A stretch of 64,000 bases of DNA from contig CALNVZ010003433.1 of NCBI GenBank assembly GCA_940671915.1, positions 32,770,988 to 32,834,987 on the forward strand, written 5' to 3'. Below the pieces are notes generated by a model that was not told the DNA's origin, ran no database searches, and saw nothing but the letters and a program-made list of their open reading frames with translations. A program made the translations under genes and the position numbers. Below are positions 13,265-25,005 of this stretch, piece after piece (positions within the stretch are counted from its first letter, which is position 1; every line of letters starts with the position of its first letter). The stretch is from Paracentrotus lividus. Its lineage: Eukaryota; Echinodermata; Echinoidea; Camarodonta; Echinidae.

Positions 13265-14999
13265 TTAAGCTCAATTTGGCGCACCCTCAGTTTAAGGTCG
13301 TGCCGGCGCCCTTCTAAGTTTAATGTCGATTTGGCACTCCCCATATTTAAGGTCAATTTAGCTCCCCTACGTTTAAGCTCAATTTGTCGCCCCTCTAAGT
13401 TTAATGTCGATTTGGCACCCCACCTAAAGTTTCAGGTCAATTTGGCGCCCCTACATTTAAGCTCAATTTAACGCCCATTCAGTTTAAGGTCGATTCGACG
13501 CTCCTAAGTTTAATTTCAAGTAGGCGCCTCCTCAGCTTCAGGTCAATTTTGCTCCCCACCTAAGTTTCGGGTCAATTTTGCGCCCCACCTAAGTTTCGGG
13601 TCAATTTTGCGCCCCACCTAAGTTTCGGGTCAATTTGGCGCCCCTTTAATTAAGCTCAATTCGGTGCCCCCGTAGTTTAATGTTGATTTGGCCCCCCTCC
13701 CCTTAATTTAAGGTCGATTTGGCGCCCCTACGTTTAAGCTGAATTTGGCGCCCCTCTAAGTTTAATGTCGATCGGGCGCCCCTAAGTTAGGGCCAATTTG
13801 GCGCCCCATCTAAGTTTCAGGTTAAGTTGGCGCTCCTACGTTCTATCTTTTTTTTTGGCGCCCATATAGTATAAGGTCGATTCGGCGCCCCTAAGTTTAA
13901 GGTCAATTTGGTGTCCCTAAACGTTTAAGCTCATTTTGGCGCACCCTTAGTTTAAGGTTGAGTTGGCGCCCCTAAATTTAAAGTCAATTTAGCGCCCCTA
14001 CGTCTAAGCTCAATTTTGGCGCCCCTTTAAGTTTAATGTCGATCTGCTGCCCCTTAAGTTCAGGCAATTTGTCGCCCCATCTAAATTTCAGGTCGATTTG
14101 GCGCCCCTACGTTTAAAGCTCCAATTTTGGCGCCAATTTACTTTAAGGTGTCGATTCGGCGGCCCCTAAGTTTAATAATCAAATTTGGTGCCCCTACGTG
14201 TTAAGCTCATTTGGCGCCCCGTAGTTTATGTTCGATTTGGGCCCATTAAATTTAATTTCGATTTGGCGCCCCTACGTTTAAGCTCAATTTTTGCGCCACT
14301 CTAAGTTTAATGTCGATCTGGCGCCCACAAGTTTAGGGCCAATTTGGCCCCACTCTAAGTTTCAGGTCATTTGCCCCCTAGTTTAAGGCGGCAATTTAGC
14401 GCCGTGAGTTTAAGCCGATTCGGCGCCCCTAAGTTTAATATCAATTTGGTGCCCCTACGTTTAAGCTCAATTTTGGCGCCCCCGTAGTTTAATGTCGACT
14501 TTGGGGCCCCATTAAATTTAATTTCGATTTGGCGCCTACGTTTATTAAGCTCAATTTGGCGCCCCTCTAAGTTTTATGTCGATTTGGCGCCCCTAGGTTA
14601 GGCGCAATTGGCGCCCCATCTAATTTCAGGTCAATTGGCGCCCATTTAGTTTAAGGTCGATTCGGCGCCCCTCAGCTTCAGGTCAATTTTGCGCCCCCAC
14701 TATGTGTCGGGTCAATTTGGCGCCCCTACGTTTAAGCTCAATATGGGCGCCCCAGTAGTTTAATGTCGATTTGGCGTCCCTAAGTTTAGGGCCAATGTGG
14801 CGCCGCATCTAAGTCTCAGGTCAATTTGGGCGCCCATATTAGTGTTAAGGTCGATTCGGCGCCCCTAAGTTTAATATCAATTAGGTGCCCCTCAGCTTCG
14901 GGTCAATTTGGCGCCCCTATCGTTTTAAGCTCAATTTGGCGCCCCTGTAGTTAAATGTCGATTTGGCGCCGCCCCCCCTAAAATTTAAGGTCGATTTTG
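13265..14999 (+). repeat. GGCGCC minisatellite, about 50 short units
   Basis: Units of roughly 27-40 bp of the type AAGTTTAATGTCGATTTGGC-GCCCCT, alternating with AAGCTCAATTTGGCGCCCCT and AAGGTCAATTTGGCGCCCCT. Almost every unit carries the palindrome GGCGCC. The array reaches the assembly gap, so its true length is unknown. Confidence 0.9.
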
Positions 15000-15623
15000 N
15001 NNNNNNNNNNNNNNNNNNNNNNNNNNNNNNNNNNNNNNNNNNNNNNNNNNNNNNNNNNNNNNNNNNNNNNNNNNNNNNNNNNNNNNNNNNNNNNNNNNNN
15101 NNNNNNNNNNNNNNNNNNNNNNNNNNNNNNNNNNNNNNNNNNNNNNNNNNNNNNNNNNNNNNNNNNNNNNNNNNNNNNNNNNNNNNNNNNNNNNNNNNNN
15201 NNNNNNNNNNNNNNNNNNNNNNNNNNNNNNNNNNNNNNNNNNNNNNNNNNNNNNNNNNNNNNNNNNNNNNNNNNNNNNNNNNNNNNNNNNNNNNNNNNNN
15301 NNNNNNNNNNNNNNNNNNNNNNNNNNNNNNNNNNNNNNNNNNNNNNNNNNNNNNNNNNNNNNNNNNNNNNNNNNNNNNNNNNNNNNNNNNNNNNNNNNNN
15401 NNNNNNNNNNNNNNNNNNNNNNNNNNNNNNNNNNNNNNNNNNNNNNNNNNNNNNNNNNNNNNNNNNNNNNNNNNNNNNNNNNNNNNNNNNNNNNNNNNNN
15501 NNNNNNNNNNNNNNNNNNNNNNNNNNNNNNNNNNNNNNNNNNNNNNNNNNNNNNNNNNNNNNNNNNNNNNNNNNNNNNNNNNNNNNNNNNNNNNNNNNNN
15601 NNNNNNNNNNNNNNNNNNNNNNN
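15000..15623. other. Assembly gap (624 N)
   Basis: Run of N directly after the GGCGCC minisatellite, so the gap is probably unresolved array. Open frames reported across it are artefacts of N. Confidence 0.99.
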
Positions 15624-15734
15624 CCCCAGAATACGCGCATGTATATGCCCAACAATTAGCAGTAGAAAGGTTTTGCCACCTCTGGCGGTAACAATCTGGC
15701 CTGGCCCATGGACATTATTGATATCCTCTTTCAC

Positions 15735-15992
15735 CCGGACATGATAGCTCAATCGATTAGAGCGCCCGTAAAAAGGTAGCCTTTCTTGCTTTCATGAACG
15801 GGAGGTCGTGAGTTCGAAACCCGGCCGAGTCATACCAAAGACTTACAAAAATGGTACCTAAAGTTGCCTTTTAACAAGGAGCTTGGGGGTAATAATAACA
15901 TCATGCAGGGCCCGCTGGGAGAACAGTTGTCAGAACTGAAGTGGCTACCCTGGGTAAATAAAACGATATTATTATCATTATTATTTATATTT
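15735..15992 (+). mobile_element. tRNA-derived SINE
   Basis: The head has an A-box-like segment (TAGCTCAATCGATTAGAGC, 15745-15763) and a B-box (GAGTTCGAAACCC, 15810-15822), as in a tRNA with an enlarged middle part. A tRNA-unrelated body follows, ending in TGGGTAAATAAA and a short ATT-rich tail. RNA polymerase III promoter structure and tail are typical of SINEs. The acceptor stem does not fold, so it is not a functional tRNA. Confidence 0.7.
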
Positions 15993-16149
15993 CAATAATT
16001 GCTCAATAGTGGTTCGAAGAAAATGTAAAACGAAATAAAGTCAAACGAGAATTGTGTGACATACACTCCTGTAGCAATTGCTTTCTAGTGAACCCCTTAC
16101 TCTAATCGAATATCCAATTTTCTAATGACATCCCATTAGAGGTCCACGC

Positions 16150-16440
16150 TTCGGATCAACGGACTCTAAGCAATCGTGAAGGACCGGAAACTCACCAAGG
16201 AACTAACCTACCACAGACCCTTGGTAGGATGGATCCATCAGGCGGTCTATGCTCGGATCAACAGACTCTTAGCAATTGTGAAGGACCGGAAACTCACCAA
16301 GGAACTAACCTACCACAGACCCTTGGTAGGATGGATCCATCGGGCGGTCTATTCTCGGGTCAACGGACTCTTAGCAATCGTGAAGGATCGGAAACTTACC
16401 AAAGAACCGTCCTTCCACGGACCCTTGATCGGATCGATGA
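16150..16440 (+). repeat. 102-bp minisatellite, about 3 units
   Basis: Three units starting near 16152, 16254 and 16356, each 102 bp, 85-95% alike. Because 102 is divisible by 3, two reading frames stay open over the array (one reads VKDRKLTKELTYHRPLVGW repeatedly). No start context, splice sites or known family support translation. Confidence 0.8.
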
Positions 16441-16446
16441 ATCAGG

Positions 16447-17436
16447 TAGGGTACATGCAGGTAATATGGGCCAGCAGGTAATATGGGCCACCTGAAGTAA
16501 AATCATGTCGTGACCGTCGACCGGTGACCGGTGACCGGTGTGAGCACCATAATGTTGTTCATATGAACTGTATACGAAAATATATCGTCGTGAGAGCGTC
16601 TGATACCGAAATTTCTCTGAGAAAATTGCTGCAAACCAACAAGGTAGGTAAAACTTACGGCATTTTTTTTACCCTGATGTAAAATTTGATATTTCACAGA
16701 ATGTGATGGTGAAAGAGTGTTTGAGGGGGTAACCTCAATTGTTTTGTATATTTAGTAAGCTTATAGTTTCATTTTGATCATACTAGCGTGTACAGGTCAA
16801 TTTGTTTTAGTGAAGGGGTGCAATGTGGCATTGAATGCTTGCCTGACACAGCAACATTAGTGCAGGTAATATGGGACATCCAAAATGGCGGAAATGATTC
16901 TGGTACTTAGTATTGGGATGAGGCATCAATCTCTTTGCTACGATTATTTGGGGTATATTCACAGTATGTAATTAATATAAATAACTTATTGTAGGCCTAT
17001 ATTGACTTGTATAATGAAAATAATATTTAAATAATATTAAAAAAAGAAATAATATACAAAATACGTAACAATGAAATATATAGTCAAAGGATTTACTGAA
17101 GGGTCATATAATTTCAAATTACATCTTAAAGTTAATGATTTTCAACATTTTAAGCAAATTCCAGACATGGTAGAGTCATTTTAGTTTTTAAAACATACAT
17201 TAAATACATGTGCCCATATTACCTGCACATGCAGGTAATATGGGCACTTTGGTAATGACGTCAACATTTGAATATTGCAGACAGGGGGGTTGGTGATAAT
17301 TGTTTTTCTTCACAATAAAAGTTAGAGCAGTAGTTATTGATTCATATAAACAAAGATTAGACTGTGTGTCATTTCGTAATTTTATGCAAATTAGGCAAAT
17401 GAGCTTAGGGGGCCCATATTACCTGCATGTACCCTA
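16447..17436. mobile_element. MITE with perfect 26-bp terminal inverted repeats and TA ends
   Basis: Left end 16447-16472 begins TAGGGTACATGCAGGTAATA; the right end 17411-17436 is its exact reverse complement. The outer TA on both sides fits the TA target of Tc1/mariner-type elements. The subterminal motif GCAGGTAATATGGGC recurs inside at 16473, 16863 and as a head-to-head pair at 17210-17247. There is no transposase frame. Confidence 0.85.
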
Positions 17437-17664
17437 ATACATACCTTTAATCTGATACGAGATGGTGTCTGAGATGTATCAACGTGTCATAATGTAACAG
17501 AAAATATTCGTACCTATCTACGATAAGATTACATAAAATTTACTCCAAAATAAACTCCAAACCAAAGATTTTTTAACTATATTTTTAAATAAGAGTGTTT
17601 GTTTGATTTAGGCATTATACGTCATTTCTTTTTCCCGTGTTGTTTTTCTTTTTCTTTTCCTTAG

Positions 17665-19567
17665 TTGAGCCCAGTATTCAGGAACGTGACAGAGAAACGG
17701 TAACAAATGCATCATATCCTACTACAGAAGGGGCGGCTAGGTAATTCCAGTTTTCTACTATAAATTTTAAAAATAAAGGGAATACGTTCAGTTCAGAGTG
17801 TAACATATAGTTTAAGGACGTTACATAGTTGAAACGAAGTCCATGTCATTTTCACCAAATTTTGCACAGAGTTACTTTGGTATCTATGTATGCCAAAAAT
17901 GCAAAAAATAATATAGGTTCATGTGCTTGATTTTTTGCCAACAGGTCTTTGAAGTTGCCATAATTTGGATGGCATGTAAAGTACGCGTAATTCAAGAAAT
18001 TGGCCTCTGACCTCGCGAGCAACAAAAGAATTAAAATCGCCATTACTTTGTCAAAACCGTATCAAACTTTATCAAACCTTCCCGATTTGTTACAAAGTTT
18101 ATACCAAAGATGGGGACAGTGTTTAAACTGGCACATCTGTACTTAGTTTTGGGCCAGCAGCGCCCTCATGTGGCGAAAATGGTGAGTAAAATGGCAAAAA
18201 CCATATCTTAGAGGCTTGGAATCTACAAGAAAATAAAAAAGTATAGTTTAAGGAGCACTTTTTTTTTAATCCACGACAGTCTCATCAAAATTTGCAAAGT
18301 TGTAGAGGGATTTATCATAAATATGTAGAAACTTTTAAAAAGGGGGTCCATGTGCTCGTTTTTTAACTATGGGCACCCGAATACTCGCGAATTGGCTTGA
18401 AAAGTAAAAAAAAAAACGCCCCGAAAACGTCCAAAAAGCGAAAAATCCCATTTAAATTACACTTGATTCAACATTATTCTCCCGAACATTCAAAATCCAT
18501 GCCATTTTCAGAAAAATTTGCAAAGTTGTAGAGGAATTCATCCTCACTGGGTAGAAACATCAGAAAATGGGGTCCATGTGCTCGTTTTCAAACTATCTCT
18601 CCCCGAATAGTTGCGAATGTGCTTGAAAACCAAAAAACGCGCTGCCGAAAACGTCCAAAAATTCATAAATCCAATCTAAATTACATTTGTTTCAAAATTA
18701 TGCTCCCGAACATTCAAAATCCATGTCATTTTCATAAAAATTTACAAAGTTGTAGATTCATCCTCGATGGGTAGAAACATTAAAAATGGGGGTCCATATG
18801 TGCTATTTTTCGAACTATTGGCGCCTGAATAGTTGCGAATTGGCTTGAAAACCACAAAAACGCGCCGAAAACATCCAAAAAGCGTGAAAATCAAATCTGA
18901 ATTACACTTGTTTCAAAATTATGCTCCCGAACATTCAAAATCCATGTTCACCATGTGCTAAGACAGTACAAGGTCTATTAAGCTTTGTTGTGGGGAAAAG
19001 CTCTGTAATATTCTGCTCTTAGTTAAAAAGCTGGAAAAGTGTTGGCATCGAACATTTTAAAAAAATTTTTTTTAGAGTGCTCCACAGAGGACAGCTCCCC
19101 GGGGAATTTGTCGGGAGGGAGGTGTGAGCGGGGCGCGCCTCTGTGCCAACTGGGTAAACCCATATCTGCAATTTAAGTTTAAAATGAACACTTTATAGAG
19201 GAAACAACCGTCATCAATTATTGTACTTTCGTCTCTTCTTTTGTTATGATACTGGATTATCTTTTGTTTACTCTAACCTCTTTTCACAAGCTCGAGATCA
19301 GACCAGCACGTGACGGAGCGTCAGCTCTTGAAGCTATCAAAGAGCTTTCCAGGCGAGAAATACCTCGATCTCTGCATCCACCTTGACTTTCGCTATAACG
19401 AGGGGAGAGACATTTTTGTAAAGTGCGGCAATGATTATCAAAAATCATTGATGGATGTTCTGATAAAGTGGAACAATCGTACAAAATGTGATCATCATGA
19501 CAAACTGAAAGCTGCTCTTACTGCATCAGATGCTGGAGGTATCTTCAACGAGATTTTCCAAAACTAA
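17665..19567 (+). CDS. 3' end of a death-domain gene (two exons, partial)
   Basis: Two exons fit together: 17665-17740 (phase 2 in, phase 2 out, acceptor TTTTCCTTAG, donor GTAATT) and 19291-19567 (acceptor TTTTCACAAG, stop TAA). Joined, they leave 116 residues open. The first exon is hydrophilic (EPSIQERDRETVTNASY). The second (about residues 36-114) reads as a death domain: LLKLSKSFPGEKYLDLCIHL, then FRYNEGRDI, MDVLIKWNNRTK and KLKAAL, matching the six-helix pattern with the conserved Trp in helix 5. Death domains form homotypic assemblies in apoptosis and innate immune signalling; echinoderm genomes carry many such genes. No upstream exons are seen back to the assembly gap at 15.0-15.6 kb, so the partner domain is unknown. 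It could also be a retained fragment. The intron holds a tandem array. Confidence 0.65.
17830..18960 (+). repeat. Tandem array of about 220-bp units in the death-domain intron
   Basis: Three units from about 18240 with landmarks AAATTTGCAAAGTTGTAGAG (18290, 18520, 18737), GGGTCCATGTGCTCGTTTT and GCTCCCGAACATTCAAAATC. A more diverged relative lies at 17840-18230 (CCATGTCATTTTCACCAAAT). No coding frame. Confidence 0.8.
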
Positions 19568-20790
19568 TAAGAGGCCACCGGGAACTCCCTATTTGTAATT
19601 CTACATTCAAACGTGACTTTATGTTTTTGTGTTTTCCCTTCATTCCCTGCCATATAATTATTTAGGCTTATCCTGTAAATCATGTTTAAAAGATTAATTC
19701 TGAAATTATAACGAATCCGGAATCTCCATTGAGAGAGATTCAAAAGGGCCTGACAGCTTGGAACCCCCCCCCCCCCCCCACCACACCCGACCCATAATTG
19801 AATAAAAGCATTAAAATCTCGTATATTTTGCGCACGCCCAAACTTAAACACATCCCCCTTCCACACACCAAAAAAAAAAAAGCAAAAAAAAAAAGTCAGC
19901 GATACATATTTATGGAAGTGACCACTCACACCCTAACCCTACCGACGGGTGAATACTACTGTGAGGAGCTGACGACTGAATGCCGAAAACTCTTCACACC
20001 TGCCCCCCCCCGCCCCCAATAACATCCCCCTTCTCCCAACCCCCCCCTCTTTTTTTTTTTTTTTTTGCTCGGCCAGCGAACGCAAAATAAATTCGATACT
20101 GTACAAGAATCTGAAAATACATTTTGGCCCCCATAAAATCCTGGATCCGCTACTGTAAATTGGGCTTTGTATTGTCTTTTTAAGGTCATTTAAAAATATA
20201 TAATATAGCTGTTGTCTATTTTTCGTGTTAATTTTGTATTTTGCTCTATTCGCATCTGATATTAATCTTATATCAAAGAAACATTTTTTTTTGTTTTGGC
20301 TTTTTTGCTTTTTTCTTTCTTTAATCTTTACGTCCTGCATTAAGTCGAAACACTTAAGAGACACATTTTATAATGGATTTATTTTTCTTTTTAGTTCGTA
20401 CATTACAAAAACCCTTTTTTTTTTTTTTTTTTTTTTTACATACTATAGATATTTTATATGGGGCAATATCTATAAGGGCCTTTTCTTACATATCAATTCT
20501 ACTCTATGTAAAATGTAAAGTTAACGTATACCAATATGCGGCATTAAATCGTAATTAAACAAGGCGCGTCCATAAGAGGCCAGACGCAACAAAGTGACGT
20601 TGGAAATACGGCTGAGAAGCGCAGAAATCTATACAGCTGGCTGCAATAATAAATTAGCTCACAAAAACTAGCGTAAGAAGACTGCCCTCCAGTGGAATGG
20701 TATTGTCCGTTCGGTTGAGCAATCTACTCGTGGAGATGAAAGAAATTGATGAACTTTTATATGGAGGAAATACACATTTGGGCAAGCTTA
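19568..20790. other. Low-complexity non-coding stretch
   Basis: Contains C-runs (19764-19780, 20002-20012), A-runs and T-runs (20050-20066, 20416-20438) and a single transposon-end motif GGATCCGC at 20143-20150. Other than the probable 3' UTR of the death-domain gene, nothing genic is seen. Confidence 0.5.
19801..19806 (+). terminator. Candidate poly(A) signal of the death-domain gene
   Basis: An AATAAA lies 234 bp after the TAA stop of the death-domain exon, the expected place for a 3' UTR end. It is the only canonical hexamer close behind the stop. Confidence 0.4.
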
Positions 20791-21803
20791 TAGGGCAAGT
20801 CCACGCTATTTGTTCCCGAGATGGTGATTTTTCTACTTATGGACCATTTCTGTGTCAAGTGTGTCAGTGGGTTTGTAAAGGTATACATATTGTGTCATAT
20901 ATCACCATAAAGGTTATGAAATGAATTTAATGCAAATGAGGTCAAAAAGTCATTTCAAGGTCATATGACGTCACAAGGCTCATTAATATTCATGAAAAAA
21001 TATATAAAATGCATTAAAAATGCTATTTTTAACCATTTAAAAAAGAGGTTTGTCATAGGAGTACAACCAAAAAGTAAGTATTTTCTGTTTTTATATTGTC
21101 TTGGCTAACTCTGGTGAAAATATCACGAACCTAGCACATAGCTTTCCATATTTTTAGACTTAGAGTATTCAGGTCTCAGAAATAGTCTCACAAAAGTTAC
21201 TGAGCTGATGTAAAATCATACATTTTTATTACACACCCTCCCACCTTTAGAAATGAAACAAAATAAGTTTTTCTTACATTTGTGTTTTGTATTATGTTTC
21301 TTCTGATTTATCAGAGAGATCTTTTAACAAAAGATGTTGCTACGCCTTGGCTACACCAATTGTTTAATAAATAATATTACAGGGAATAATTGTCCCGTGT
21401 GTTACTGTCCCGTTTGCATAGTTTCTAAAACTTGACCTTTGCCAGAAAACTCGAAGTTGTATTAACGTTAAAATATGTCCTTTTAATGTTTATTACATGT
21501 TTAAGAGGATATGACTCTGCAAATTTAGATCTACTTTTTAAATTCAGAGTTATATGTGAACAAAGTCAAAATTTGAAAACACCATTTTTTTTGCGGTCCC
21601 GTTTGTTACCGACGAATAAATGATCATAAATTAATTATGAATTGAGTTATTACAAGTACTTTTTATTTTTTTGTTGAACATTCTTGGTACCTTCAGGAAT
21701 ATACCGAAGGATTGAGATTTCATTTAAGATTGTTCAAATAAGCCCTATTTTTGGCTCTGAATGTCCCGTTTGTTACCGCGCAAAATAGCTTGGACTTGCC
21801 CTA
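20791..21803. mobile_element. 1.0-kb MITE with TA ends and internal GTCCCGTTTGTTACCG repeats
   Basis: Terminal inverted repeats start TAGGGCAAGTCCACGCTATT (20791) and end with the near-complement at 21778-21803; TA dinucleotides flank both ends. Inside, TGTCCCGTNTGTTAC recurs near 21391, 21594 and 21764. No transposase frame, so it is non-autonomous. Confidence 0.75.
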
Positions 21804-23330
21804 TAACATTATTGTGCTGAAGTTGTAATCAGAATATGCAATTCATATAAATTGATGCTCAAAACAATGACATAGATTGTGAACTTGTCACAAGTCTTGT
21901 GAAGACGCCGTTCACATGTTTCTATGCGATATGCATGCATGTGATAAGCGTAAATATTGACTAGTCGAGGAAAGAACCTCTTAATCTTATGATTAATGTT
22001 CAAAGTGACAGGACTTTTTTTTTAATCAATTAAAATGAATGTACCATCTCCGGAAAGCTGAGAATTCAAGCTTTTAATTGCCCTGTGAACAATAAGCTAT
22101 AATAGTATAATGCGGCATCGAGGATCAAAACTATGCAGCGCATGAGCTATTTTGAGAGCAAAAAATACCATATTGTACAGGAATTTGATCTGACTATAGG
22201 CTTTCGAATTGACACAAGTGACAGGACTTTTTTTTTTCCTTTGCAATAAGTTATTCCTATTTTTGAAAAATTCAGACTCTTAGCGTACTTATTCAAGTTG
22301 AACATTTCTTTGAAAAGGTAGTTGCTCGCCACAATAAAGAAAATAAAGTGAAAAACTGTCCAAAAACGTTGTTGTTGTTGTTGTTGTTGTTTGTTGGTTT
22401 TTAATGGCAACCAGTCATTTTTTTACTATTATCGCCATAGTACTTTGATTTTTTTTTTCTTTCTTTTAACAATTGATTTTTGTTTCTCTATTATTTGGCT
22501 TTTTTTTGGGGGGGGGGAGATAAATTGTATCTTGCCAGAAACCCCTCCCTGCTCTCTAAAAAACGTGCTATCCTGACAAACCTGCTCGAAATACCTTACG
22601 AAGGCTTCTCGGGAAAAATTTTCCCTATGTCTCTCAAACACAGAACAGGGGGCGCTCTTTGGGATACCTCATTTATCTCAGTTAGGTGCACAGCACCTCG
22701 AGATTTACACAAATAAACAAAAAAAGTCAATGGGCACGTTCGCTTTGAGTAGAATGGTAGCGCCCTCTATCTCTTAAGTTTAAAACTAGAATTGATATGG
22801 GCCTTTTCTTTCATATAATAGGTACATTAATCAAGTCTTGATCTTGGTATTACTTTCAATAATGAATTATATGTGCGTGTCCAGTGTTCTTTCTTTTTGC
22901 CTTTGCATCCACTATTTCATTTTCGTTGCTATGAGGGACTTTAAGTATCCATGGCTGCAGGGTAATCCAAGTCATGGTAAACTGTTTTGATAACGTACAA
23001 TATCATATCTTCGTGACGAATGAATCTTAAATAGAACAAGCGCGAAATAGGCCTAATTGGGTTCTAAACGACCATAACTAAGGCCTATAATGTGGGGGAG
23101 AGTCCACGAGGCCGATTTTCTCTTCTTTTTTTTTAAAGAAAAAGAAATACATTACTGACGATAAGTAAAAATAAGGAAAATATATTTAAGACTAAAGTTT
23201 CCAATTTTCACAAAGAAAAGAGGCCTCTTGGACCCTCGACCTAGTGGGCCCTCGGCCTGGATGGAAAATAGTCGGCCTCGTGGGAATACTAGAAAGTGCC
23301 CCTTTATTTTTTCCATATATCTTTTAAAAC
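21804..23330. other. Non-coding stretch without recognisable gene
   Basis: AT-rich. Holds two copies of AAGTGACAGGACTTTTTTTT (near 22000 and 22217), a (GTT)n microsatellite (22368-22393) and a G-run (22508-22518). No gene recognised. Confidence 0.5.
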
Positions 23331-23334
23331 CCAA

Positions 23335-24589
23335 CTTTTCGGCTTGCGCTGCGCGCTCTCGGATACTAAATCATAATGCACAAATAACTCAAGTTTTGAG
23401 CTCCAAACTTTTCGGCTCGCGCTTCGCGCTCGCACATAGGCCTACCAATTTAATAGGGTATATTATGCACAATTAACTCAAAATTTTCAGCTCACGCTTC
23501 GTGTTCGCGGATACTAAATTGGGTCTATAATAATAATAATAATAATGGTGGCTTCTTATATAGCGCTCAGGTCCGTCATGCATGACGCTCATGGCGCTTT
23601 ACAAAGAATGTTTTTACACATTATTACCCCGGTCATAGCTGAGCAGGCCAAGTATGTAGCGCTCAAGCATATCGGGTACCCAATTTGCACCTGGGTGGGG
23701 AGGAGCATTGTAGACAAAACGCCCATGCCCCAGGACGTAATATACAATTATCTGGAAAAAAAAATAATACTAGAAAGTACCCCTTTATTTATTGCATATA
23801 TCTTTAAAACCCAAAATTTTCGGCTCGCGCTTCGCGCTCGCGGATACTAAATAGGGTCTATAATACACAATTATCTACATTTCTTTATGCTAGAAAGTGC
23901 CTCTTTTTTTATTCTTTATATCTTTTAAAACCCCAAATTTTCGGCTCGCGCTTCGCGCTCGCAGATACCAATCTAGTAGGGTATATAATATAATACACAA
24001 TTCACTCGAAATTTTACCTCAAAATTTTTAGTTCGCGCTTCGCGCTCGTGGATACTAAATAGGGTCTATGATACACAATTATCTACGATTTTTAATACTA
24101 GAAAGTGCCCCTTTATTTGTTCCATATATCTTTTAAAACCTAAAATTTTCGGCTCGCTCTTCGCGCTCGCGGATACTATATAGGGTCTATAATACACAAT
24201 CATCTACAATTCTGTTAGAAAGGGCCCTTTATCTATTCTATATATCCTTTAAAACCCCAAATTTTCGGCTAGCGCTTCGCGCTCGCAGATACCAATCTAG
24301 TAGGGTATATTATATAATTCACAATTAACTCAAAATTTACAGCTCGCGCTTTGCGCTCGCAGATGCTAAATAGGGTATATAATACACAATTATCTACGAT
24401 TTTTAATACCAGAAAGTGCCCCTTTACTTATTCCATGTATCTTTTAAAACCCAAATTTTTCGGCTCGCGCTTCGCGCTCGCTGACATGTCTGATACTAAA
24501 TCATAATGCACAAATAACTTTTTACTTCAAAATTTTCAGCTCGCGCTTCGCGCTCGCGGATTCTGAATAAGGTCTATAACACACCATTA

Positions 24590-24625
<36 letters not shown>

Positions 24626-25005
24626 AGTAGAAAGTGTGCCTTTATTTATTCCATATATCTTTTAAAACCCAAAATTTTCACCTCGCGCTTCGCCCTCGCG
24701 GATACTAAATCATAATGCACAAATAACTCCAATTTTGAGCTCAAAATTTTCGGTTCGCGCTTTGCGCTTGCAGATACCAATTTATTAGCGTATATAATGC
24801 ACAATTAACTCAAATTTTGAACTCAAAGTTTTCATCTCGTGGTTTTTGTTTTTTTTTTGGTTTTTTTTTTGTTGCTAGTATATATTATTATTTTGTTTTC
24901 ATCGGAGTAAAATTTAAAAATTTTAAATTCCTCGTTTTAGGTCAGTATAGGCCTATATATCGGGGAATGTTAACTCGCGCTTCGCGCTCGTTTGCTCGCT
25001 CCGCT
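23335..25005 (-). repeat. Array with CTCGCGCTTCGCGCTCG core, about 14 units
   Basis: Cores sit near 23345, 23415, 23490, 23823, 23945, 24035, 24153, 24268, 24343, 24463, 24540, 24683, 24755 and 24975. Between them alternate a long spacer (TAGAAAGTGCCCCTTTATTT, CATATATCTTTTAAAACCC) and a short one (AATACACAATTAACTCAAA). The core is the reverse complement of that in the 6.7-7.6 kb array. Confidence 0.9.
23530..23765 (+). mobile_element. Dispersed repeat with (AAT)n end inside the array
   Basis: Interrupts the array at an (AAT)n run (23531-23547) followed by TTATATAGCGCTCAG, GGCGCTTTACAAAG and TTATTACCCCGGTCAT. The same landmarks, in the same order from an (AAT)n run, occur on the minus strand at 32406-32612, so this is an inserted repeat family, probably a retroposon 3' end. 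Confidence 0.6.

Noticed and set aside
14963-15752. Open frames of 220-255 aa on both strands
   Set aside because: They are created by translating the 624-N gap; only a few real codons lie at each end.
15735-15835. Functional tRNA gene
   Set aside because: A- and B-box are present but the acceptor stem does not pair, and a SINE body and tail follow.
16176-16481. Repeat-containing 101-aa frame as a possible protein
   Set aside because: The unit length keeps frames open by itself, a second frame is open too, and there is no gene context.
23335-25005. CRISPR-like array of repeats and spacers
   Set aside because: Spacers repeat among themselves, lengths vary, and the host is a eukaryote; it is a satellite-type array.
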